A model generated the notes under the pieces. It was given only the letters and a program-made list of their open reading frames with translations, searched no databases and was not told where the DNA came from. From Bacteroidia bacterium (GTDB taxonomy: Bacteria > Bacteroidota > Bacteroidia > Cytophagales > Cyclobacteriaceae), in contig JAAURZ010000229.1 of NCBI GenBank assembly GCA_012031955.1, forward strand, positions 1 through 5,160: a DNA stretch of 5,160 nt. Direction: 5' to 3'. Each line of letters begins with the position of its first letter. The stretch's first letter is position 1. Of this stretch, positions 1-5,160 are shown one piece after another. The translations under genes and the position numbers were made by a program.

Positions 1-1757
1 GGTACGACTTCAATACCTACGTGTTGCTGAAGCCGGGTACCAACGTGACCGCGTTGCAAGCCAAGTGGGACCAGTTCCTGGAAAAGGAGCGGACAGCGGA
101 CTGGGAAAAGTATAACTCGCGCCAGGAATTCATTCTGCGGCCGATGCTCGGCATCCACCTATACTCAAACCTGCTGCAAGAGTCGGAGCCCGAAGAGCAG
201 GGCGACGGCGATGCTGTGTATGCACTGTCCGTCATTGCGTTCTTCATTCTGCTCATCGCCTGGGTGAACTATATCAACCTTGCCACAGCCAAATCTTTTG
301 ACCGTGCCAATGAGATCGGCGTTCGAAAGGTGATGGGTGCGCAAAAGGTGCAGTTGGTGAAACAGTTTCTGGCCGAGGCATTGCTCGTTAACCTGATGGC
401 TACGCTCTTGGCACTGGTGCTTGTGCGTGTGTCGTGGTCGTTTCTGAACGAATTTACCGGCCGGGCTATACCGCTTTCATATTTGCTGGCACCTTCCTTC
501 TGGCTGCTGGTGCTAGGATTGTTCGTTGCCGGCGGTGCGCTTTCCGGTTTCTATCCGGCCATGGTGCTGTCGTCGTTCAACCCGGTGTCTGTGCTCAAAG
601 GCAAGCTCGTGCGAAGTGTGCATGGAAGCGTGGTTCGGAAATCGCTGGTTGTATTTCAATTCCTGGCTTCCGTTTTTCTCATATGCGGTTCTGTGGTAGT
701 GTACCAGCAGTTGCAATTTATGCGTCAGCAAAAACTCGGCGTGGACATCAATCAGACACTGGTGCTGCGGGACCCCGGTGTGGTCGACTCTTTGTATGAA
801 CAGAATAAAGAAAGCTTCAAGAACGAAATGCTCAGGATATCAGGCGTAAGGGCTGTGACCACTTCCAGCAATGTGCCCGGTGACGAGATTTTCTGGACCA
901 ATGGAATTCGGAGGCTTACCGGCAGCGACAACGCGCTTACGGTATATAATGTGGGTATTGACTTCGACTATGTGCCTGCCTTCGGTCTCGAATTGGCCGC
1001 AGGCAGAAACTTCGACCGCTCCTTCAGCAACGACCGCGAACGTGTACTCATCAATCGCGAGCTGGCCGCATCGCTCGCATTCGACGCTCCGGAAGAGGCC
1101 ATCGGCCAGAAGCTGAGTGTCGGCGGAGACACGCTTGAGGTAGCCGGTGTACTGGAGAACTATCATCAAATGTCCCTCAAAACCAAAGTGGCGCCGATCG
1201 TGTTCCGTCTCGTCAACAATTCGTCGTTCTATGCTTTTAAAATGGAAACCGAAAACTACCAGGACGTGCTCGACAAAATTGAGCCCGTCTGGAAGGACCT
1301 CTTCCCCGGCAACCCGATCGAGTACTTTTTTCTCGATCAGTTCTTCAACCGTCAGTACGCCAGCGACAGGCAGTTTGGGCAACTCTTCAGCCTTTTCACA
1401 ATACTGGCAATTTTCGTTGCGTGCCTCGGCCTGTTCGGCCTTGCATCCTTCATGACAGTGCAACGAACCAAGGAGATAGGCATTCGCAAAGTGATGGGTT
1501 CTTCCGTGGCCGGCATCATCATATTGCTGTCGAAGGGCTTCATACAACTCGTGCTCATTGCCAACCTTATCGCATGGCCCCTGGCGTGGTGGGCGATGTC
1601 GCGATGGCTTGAAGCGTTTCCTTATCACACCACCATTAACCCGTTGCTGTTCCTGGCCGCCGGCTGCGCCGTCGTTTTCATCGCCTTCCTGTCGGTGGGC
1701 TTGCAGACGTTTAAGGCGGCAAGCTTGAACCCCTCAAAATCCCTCAAGTACGAGTAG
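1..1757 (+). CDS. ABC transporter permease, FtsX/MacB-like, 5'-truncated by window edge
   Basis: The reading frame is open from base 3 (Y-D-F-N-T-Y, then VLLKPGTN) to a TAG at 1755-1757, giving about 584 visible residues. The GTG at 21 is an internal Val and not a start. Family members of this kind are about 780-890 residues, so roughly the first 200-300 (first helix and most of the first periplasmic domain) lie outside. Visible parts, counted from base 3: end of periplasmic domain 1 (LGIHLYSNL, ~50-58); helices ~73-93, 124-144 and 162-184 with the cytoplasmic motif EIGVRKVMGAQ at ~104-114; linker with VLKGKL; helix ~212-234; periplasmic domain 2 ~236-456 (FGLELAAGRNF); then helices ~460-484, 508-534 and 547-569 with TKEIGIRKVMG at ~489-499. 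The C-terminus LNPSKSLKYE is typical of Bacteroidetes members. Known: such proteins are inner-membrane FtsX-fold permeases, used with an ATPase in export, envelope stress response or macrolide/peptide efflux. Inferred: substrate unknown. It is a paralogue of the second permease here and has no internal frame break. Confidence 0.93.
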   Translation, partial: YDFNTYVLLKPGTNVTALQAKWDQFLEKERTADWEKYNSRQEFILRPMLGIHLYSNLLQESEPEEQGDGDAVYALSVIAFFILLIAWVNYINLATAKSFDRANEIGVRKVMGAQKVQLVKQFLAEALLVNLMATLLALVLVRVSWSFLNEFTGRAIPLSYLLAPSFWLLVLGLFVAGGALSGFYPAMVLSSFNPVSVLKGKLVRSVHGSVVRKSLVVFQFLASVFLICGSVVVYQQLQFMRQQKLGVDINQTLVLRDPGVVDSLYEQNKESFKNEMLRISGVRAVTTSSNVPGDEIFWTNGIRRLTGSDNALTVYNVGIDFDYVPAFGLELAAGRNFDRSFSNDRERVLINRELAASLAFDAPEEAIGQKLSVGGDTLEVAGVLENYHQMSLKTKVAPIVFRLVNNSSFYAFKMETENYQDVLDKIEPVWKDLFPGNPIEYFFLDQFFNRQYASDRQFGQLFSLFTILAIFVACLGLFGLASFMTVQRTKEIGIRKVMGSSVAGIIILLSKGFIQLVLIANLIAWPLAWWAMSRWLEAFPYHTTINPLLFLAAGCAVVFIAFLSVGLQTFKAASLNPSKSLKYE

Positions 1758-1774
1758 GAGCCAGGTTATGAGGC

Positions 1775-1798
1775 GAGCACTAAAGAAGAAACGTGCTC
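1775..1798 (+). terminator. Weak terminator-like hairpin after first permease
   Basis: GAGCAC (1775-1780) and GTGCTC (1793-1798) form a perfect 6-bp stem with a 12-base A-rich loop, 17 bases past the first permease stop. It is followed by ATATGTTTT, a broken U-tract. Stem length and tract are marginal for an intrinsic terminator, so it may only attenuate or may be chance. Its position between a gene end and the next promoter is the main support. Confidence 0.35.
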
Positions 1799-1800
1799 AT

Positions 1801-1858
1801 ATGTTTTACATAATATATAGAAATATGTGTACATTTGTTTTACAAAATTTATAGAAAT
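1801..1858 (+). repeat. Direct repeat pair with ATGT/ACAT inverted repeats: likely PadR operator
   Basis: Bases 1801-1824 and 1835-1858 are 24-base direct repeats, identical at 21 positions, with mismatches at 1801/1835, 1811/1845 and 1815/1849. They start 34 bases apart. Each copy begins with a small inverted repeat: TATGT-TTT-ACATA at 1800-1812 and TTTGT-TTT-ACAAA at 1834-1846. Between them lies ATGT-GT-ACAT at 1825-1834. PadR-family repressors are known to bind ATGT/ACAT-type dyads at their own promoters, so this is the probable autoregulatory operator. The second copy runs into the padR start codon at 1857. Binding is inferred, while the repeats are seen directly. Confidence 0.55.
1830..1837 (+). 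promoter_or_regulatory. Bacteroidetes-type -7 promoter element (TAnnTTTG)
   Basis: TACATTTG at 1830-1837 is an exact match to the Bacteroidetes -7 consensus TAnnTTTG recognised by the phylum's primary sigma factor. It would start transcription around 1842-1846, leaving a leader of about a dozen bases before the ATG at 1857. A clear -33 TTG element at the usual distance is not seen; only a T-rich stretch around 1804-1807 is present. The box overlaps the ATGT-GT-ACAT dyad, as expected for a repressed promoter. It probably drives padR and the downstream permease together. Confidence 0.55.
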
Positions 1859-2190
1859 GAGTAAAACATTCCTTGGAGAGTTCGAAGAGCTGGTCCTTAC
1901 AATGGTGGGCATACTGCAGGAAGAAGCCTACGGCAACGCCATTGTTAATGAAATCAAAGACCGGCTCGGCCGCGACGCCAACCTGAGCGCTGTGCATGTA
2001 ACCCTATACCGATTGGAAGACAAGGGCTATGTTAAGTCCCACATGGGCGGTGCCACTAACGCACGTGGTGGACGGCGCAAGCGCATTTTTTACTGTGACC
2101 AATGCCGGGCTCGCCATGTTGCGCGCTATGAAAGAGGCGCGTGTGGAACTGTGGAGCCTGATACCGAAACTGAACTTCGAAACGATTTAG
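1857..2190 (+). CDS. PadR family transcriptional regulator, one-base frameshift in a T6 run
   Basis: A small winged-helix DNA-binding regulator. The start is ATG 1857, giving MSKTFLGEFEELVL, the usual opening of this subfamily. An in-frame GTG at 1827 is rejected because it precedes the promoter box. The family motifs are clear: EEAYGNAI (~22-29), the recognition-helix region SAVHVTLYRLEDKG (~44-57) and the wing MGGAT-x-x-RGGRRKR (~62-74). After that the written frame departs into an implausible Cys/Arg-rich tail ending at 2195. Removing one T from 2086-2091 gives RIFTVTNAGLAMLRAM followed by VELWSLIPKLNF and TAG at 2188-2190. This is the expected wing end and C-terminal dimerisation helix, for a normal 110 residues. 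The permease start follows one base after this stop, so translational coupling is likely. No Shine-Dalgarno is visible, which is usual in Bacteroidetes. Its role is inferred to be repression of its own operon in response to an unknown ligand. Confidence 0.9.
2086..2091 (+). other. Frame break in padR: T6 where T5 is expected
   Basis: Upstream the frame reads the PadR wing (GGRRKR). Downstream the family sequence TVTNAGLAML continues only if one base of the T6 run is skipped. This is most likely a homopolymer sequencing error. The alternative is a real mutation that would remove the dimerisation helix. Confidence 0.85.
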
Positions 2191-2191
2191 G

Positions 2192-4864
2192 GTGATCGAA
2201 AAAATTGACGATAGCGAACGCTATGCACTGCGCTTCCTCCGGTGGTTCTGCCCGCCCGCGCTCTACGAAGGCATTGAAGGGGACGTGCTGGAAAAATTTT
2301 ACGATGACCGGGAGAGACACGGGCCCCGCCCCGCGCGAAGGCGACTGTGGCTCCACGTATTCGCCTTCCTTCGACCTGGAATTGTTTTGAGAAATAAGAT
2401 ACCGACACCATCTATCCATACCATTATGCTTGGAAACTACATGAAAGTGGCAGCGCGCAATATGGCCAAACGCAAACTGTATTCCTTCATCAACGCCTTC
2501 GGTCTCAGCGTTGCCATCGCTTTCTGCACACTCATCTACCTGTTTGTGCAGGACGAAAAAAGTTTCGACCAGTTTCATGCCAACAAGAACCGTATCTATC
2601 GCATCCACATGGAGGGGTTTTCGCGCGAGCTTTTTGAAAAAGGAGAAAAAGAACCCTATGAAGCACATGCGTACATGCCTGCGTCGCTCGGGCCTCGCAT
2701 GCTTGAAGAGATCCCTGAAGTGGAGTACTTCACGCGCTACAACGGCTGGGACGAGGGTGTGATGACGTACAAGGAAAAAATATTCAAGCAGAAGTTTTCT
2801 TTTGTCGATAGTGGGTTCTTCAAGATGTTCAGCTTCAAGTTACTGGAAGGAAGTGCCAACGGTATATTCGCAAATACAACCGACGCCGTACTTACAAGGG
2901 AGACTGCAAAAAAAATATTTCGGCGACGACGACCCGATCGGTAAAGTTTTCACCCTCGACGTGCAAGGCCCCCAAACCATGACGGTGGTGGCCATCATTG
3001 AAGCGCCGCCGGCCAACTCAAGTATTGGGTACGAGATGTTGGTGCCGCTCGAGTTGCAGCCCTGGCTGAAACGCAACCAGGACAACTGGGGGTCGTTTTC
3101 TTATCCTACTTTTGTGCAGCTCCGCGCGGATGCGAAGCCGCAGACGTTCAAGACACACCTGGATACACTCATCAGCAAGCATGCCGGCCCCAGGTTTGAA
3201 GGATGGCGCAAACGCGAAAATATTCCTGCGGAGTTTAAAGTGATAGAGTTTTTGTTTGCGCCGCTCACAGCCATTCACAACATGAACGACGTGTCGTGGG
3301 AGAAAGTGTCCGACCCGCAATACAGCCTCATACTCGCCGGCATCGCAGTGCTCATTATGATCATCGCGTGCATCAACTACGTATCGCTTGCCCTTACCAC
3401 GTCAGCGTCGCGGCGAGTGGAGGTAGGCATCCGCAAAGTGGTGGGTGCCCAAAAAAACAGCTCGTCTATCAGTTTGGAGTTGAATCCATACTGCTTGCGT
3501 TCATTTCTATGGTGATCGGCTTTGGCCTTGTGGTTGCTTTCCTGCCGGCCTTCAACGATTTCACGAGCAAAGGAATCGAACTGACATGGCCGGTGATGAC
3601 ACGCTGTGCGCTGGTAATGCTGGCCATTACGCTGCTGGTCGGCCTGTTGGCTGGAGGTTATCCAAGTTTCTTTCTCTCGCGTTTTCTTCCGGCCACAGTG
3701 TTGAAGGGGCGCTTTACTTCGCGCCTGCAGGCAGGCTTTACAAAGCCGTTGGTGGTGATTCAATTCTTTTTGTCGGCTTCCATGATCATCTCGTCAGTGA
3801 TCATGTACAAGCAAATGCGGTTTGTCGCTACCAAAGACCTTGGCTACAATAAGAACCAGGTAGTGAGGATGGATATGCAAATGGGTTGGAGCCCGGAAGC
3901 AGACGTGGCCGTAGATCGCCTGCGGAGTAAACTCAGTGCCGATCCCGAAGTGATGCAGGTCGCGGGTGTGAGTTCGTCGTTCAATCACGGCTGGTCGCGG
4001 TACGGGTACAAAATCAAGGACGAAAACAAGTCGGCCTATGTGTATCGCGTCGATCCGGAATACGTTTCCCTGTTTGGCATCGAAATAGTTGCCGGCAGGA
4101 ATTTCGATGAGGCGCGCGCGTCCGATAGCACGGCGATAATCGTGAATGAGGCACTGGTGAAGGACATGGCCTGGACTGACCCGCTCAATGAGTACCTCAA
4201 TTGGCGCGAAGACTCGGTCGGCCCGGGTTCAAGAGTGATCGGCGTGGTGAAGGACTACAATTTTCTTTCTTTGGAACGCGAAATAGAGCCGCTGTTCCTG
4301 TCCATGGACCCCGAGCATGTTGGCTACCTTTCCAACGCGCTTGTCAAGTTTACGCCAGGCGACTTGCCGGGTAAGATTGAAAAGCTTCGCAAAGTATGGC
4401 TCGAGTTGTACCCGGACAAACCGTTCGACTATTCTTTCGTCGACGATGACGTAGCGCGACAGTATGAGTTGTACCAGCGTTGGATGATGATCATGGGATT
4501 GTCGACCATCTTCGCGATTATCATTGCCTGTCTTGGTCTTTTCGGTCTTGCAGGTATCAACGTGGTAAACCGCACCAAAGAAATAGGGATACGCAAGGTA
4601 ATGGGCGCGGAGGTGAGCAGCATATTTGTGTTGCTCAACCGGCAGTACGTGTGGCTTGCGCTTATCGCCTTTTCGCTGGCTGCGCCGTGTGCCTGGTACC
4701 TGATGTCTTTATGGCTGAGCAGCTTCAAGTACAGCATTACCATGAGCTGGGATATTTTTATACTGAGTATGCTGGCCGGGCTTGTTATAGCCCTGGCTAC
4801 AGTAAGTTACCACGCAGTGCGAGCTGCGCTCGTGAACCCTGCGGAAACGTTGAAGTACGAATGA
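2192..4864 (+). CDS. ABC transporter permease with N-terminal permease prefix domain (FtsX/MacB-like), two compensating frame breaks
   Basis: The start is GTG 2192, one base after the padR stop; an in-frame TGA at 2171-2173 rules out any earlier start. The corrected product is 890 residues. Residues 1-78 form the prefix domain common in PadR-linked Bacteroidetes permeases (RFLRWFCPPALYEGIEGDV; RLWLHVFAFLRP). The body begins at MLGNYMKVAARNMAKRK (~79-95). Predicted helices: ~97-119, 377-400, 432-454, 469-492, 516-538, 768-790, 815-840 and 853-876, the doubled MacB/FtsX layout of eight. Periplasmic domains lie at ~120-375 and ~540-765 (FGIEIVAGRNF). Coupling motifs are EVGIRKVVGAQ (~410-420) and TKEIGIRKVMG (~795-805), and the C-terminus is NPAETLKYE. 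As written, the frame breaks at 2908-2915 (A8, 7 expected) and 3451-3457 (A7, 8 expected), which cancel. Family sequence is continuous across both (KKYFGDDDPIGK; VGAQKKQLVYQ). It likely sits in the inner membrane; substrate and ATPase partner are unknown. It could be a pseudogene if the breaks are real. Confidence 0.9.
2908..2915 (+). other. Frame break 1 in second permease: A8 where A7 is expected
   Basis: As written the frame runs TAKKIF into an Arg-rich dead end with TAA at 2942-2944. Dropping one A gives TAKKYFGDDDPIGKVF, the conserved 'yFG-ddPiGk' motif of MacB-type periplasmic domains. Long A runs are prone to sequencing error and to polymerase slippage. Confidence 0.88.
3451..3458 (+). 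other. Frame break 2 in second permease at an A-AAA-AAC slippery site
   Basis: The frame reads VGAQKNSSS and soon meets TGA at 3513-3515. Adding one A gives VGAQKKQLVYQFGVES, the conserved coupling helix followed by the next membrane segment. In the incoming frame the codons are CAA-AAA-AAC, a correctly phased X-XXY-YYZ heptamer. Slipping back one base would resume at CAG 3458, exactly the required frame. An indel error is still the simpler reading. Confidence 0.85.
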
Positions 4865-4867
4865 TGC

Positions 4868-5160
4868 CTATAGGTCCTCGGTATTGAACGTGTCTCCCTC
4901 ATCGATGTCGCCGGTCTCGAAGCGCTTGGCCGCCGCCGTCACCTGGTCCTGGGTGGACCCACCGGCCGCCTGGGAGTCGGCTGCCAGGGTGTTGCAGTAG
5001 AGGTACTTGCTCACGCTGATGACCAGCAGCCGCCGGGGGAACGGGGCCGATGTGTTGGCTACCGTTGTCCCCGAGCCGGCCTTCGGTTCGGTGCCGCCGT
5101 CCCTGGGCGGCTGCTCGTCGGCCTTTCCGCAGCTTGCTCTGCACGAACGCCCGCAGCTCC
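4868..5160 (-). CDS. 3' end of a high-GC hypothetical protein, possibly planctomycete-like; start outside window
   Basis: On the minus strand a frame is open from the window edge to TAG at 4870-4868. Its last 84 codons have about 88% G or C in third position (hand count 74/84), far more biased than the other frames, which supports real coding. The visible protein has a low-complexity Gly/Pro/Thr linker, then FPRRLLVISVSKYLYCNTL, an Ala/Gln stretch and an acidic tail ending in NTEDL. The hydrophobic strand after RR recalls the first strand of caspase-like (C14) domains as seen in large planctomycete proteins. That is a weak resemblance from memory, and the domain would be cut short. Near 5122-5126 the best coding frame seems to shift: upstream ELRAFVQSKLRK (11/12 GC-ending codons) is in a different frame from ADEQPPRDGG, implying one extra base. 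It converges on the permease with three bases between stops. Function not recognised. Confidence 0.55.
   Translation of the reverse strand, partial: SCGRSCRASCGKADEQPPRDGGTEPKAGSGTTVANTSAPFPRRLLVISVSKYLYCNTLAADSQAAGGSTQDQVTAAAKRFETGDIDEGDTFNTEDL

Noticed and set aside
840..1628. 262-residue minus-strand open frame inside the first permease
   Set aside because: Antisense shadow of a clearly conserved permease; His/Glu/Arg-rich with no recognisable domain.
1827..1856. Upstream GTG start for padR adding ten residues
   Set aside because: The extension (M-Y-I-C-F-T-K-F-I-E) is translated operator DNA overlapping the -7 box. The family starts at MSKTFLGEFEEL.
2126..2668. 180-residue minus-strand open frame across the padR-permease boundary
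   Set aside because: Overlaps the well-supported padR end and prefix domain; no motif and no promoter.
2802..3515. A separate gene for the middle of the second permease
   Set aside because: It is the frame-shifted middle portion of one continuous permease and has no start signals of its own.
4899..5144. 81-residue minus-strand open frame starting with ATG
   Set aside because: Only its first dozen or so residues overlap the plausible coding stretch. The rest is an Arg/Gly/Pro-rich shadow, while the adjacent frame has far stronger GC third-position bias.
4874..5160. Plus-strand frame open from after the TAG at 4871-4873 to the window end
   Set aside because: It has no start codon near its beginning and mixed third-position composition. 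It is antisense to the better minus-strand frame, and long chance frames are expected at 70% GC.
1..5160. CRISPR array, tRNA/rRNA genes, insertion sequence ends, toxin-antitoxin pair
   Set aside because: No repeat-spacer pattern, RNA-gene signature, transposase or terminal inverted repeats were seen on either strand.

Overview
The window reads as chromosomal DNA of a Bacteroidetes (Bacteroidota) bacterium of moderate GC, plausibly of the Cytophagales type. The evidence is two large FtsX/MacB-type permeases ending in the typical L-N-P-x-x-x-L-K-Y-E tail, a PadR regulator of the kind that precedes such permeases in this phylum, absence of Shine-Dalgarno motifs, and a TAnnTTTG promoter box. The last ~290 bases differ: about 70% GC (hand count 169/240 for 4921-5160) with codon use unlike the rest. 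They are either foreign DNA or the other side of an assembly join.

Layout. Bases 1-1757 (+) are the C-terminal ~584 residues of an ABC-transporter-like permease whose start lies outside the window. Bases 1758-1856 are an AT-rich regulatory gap. It holds a weak terminator-like hairpin, two copies of a 24-bp near-repeat, ATGT/ACAT inverted repeats suited to PadR binding, and a TACATTTG -7 box. Bases 1857-2190 (+) encode the PadR regulator, and one base after its stop a second permease begins (2192-4864, +). That permease carries an N-terminal 'permease prefix' domain followed by a full eight-helix MacB-like body, 890 residues once frame is restored. Bases 4868-5160 (-) are the 3' end of a high-GC gene facing the permease, with three bases between the two stop codons.

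Frame breaks. Both the padR gene and the second permease are broken as written. There are single-base indels in a T6 run (2086-2091), an A8 run (2908-2915) and an A7 run (3451-3457). Protein similarity continues uninterrupted across all three in another frame, and the two permease indels cancel. Homopolymer sequencing error is the simplest explanation. The A7 site, however, is also a correctly phased A-AAA-AAC slippery heptamer that would restore the frame by -1 slippage. A fourth, weaker frame break is suspected in the high-GC gene near 5122-5126.

How the genes work together. The PadR protein probably represses its own promoter and the permease fused to it by translational coupling. The first permease is a paralogue that may belong to the same locus. 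No ATPase gene is visible. The substrate is unknown. I did not find a convincing new system. The points most worth a look are the frame breaks, the promoter-operator architecture and the abrupt composition switch at the right end.
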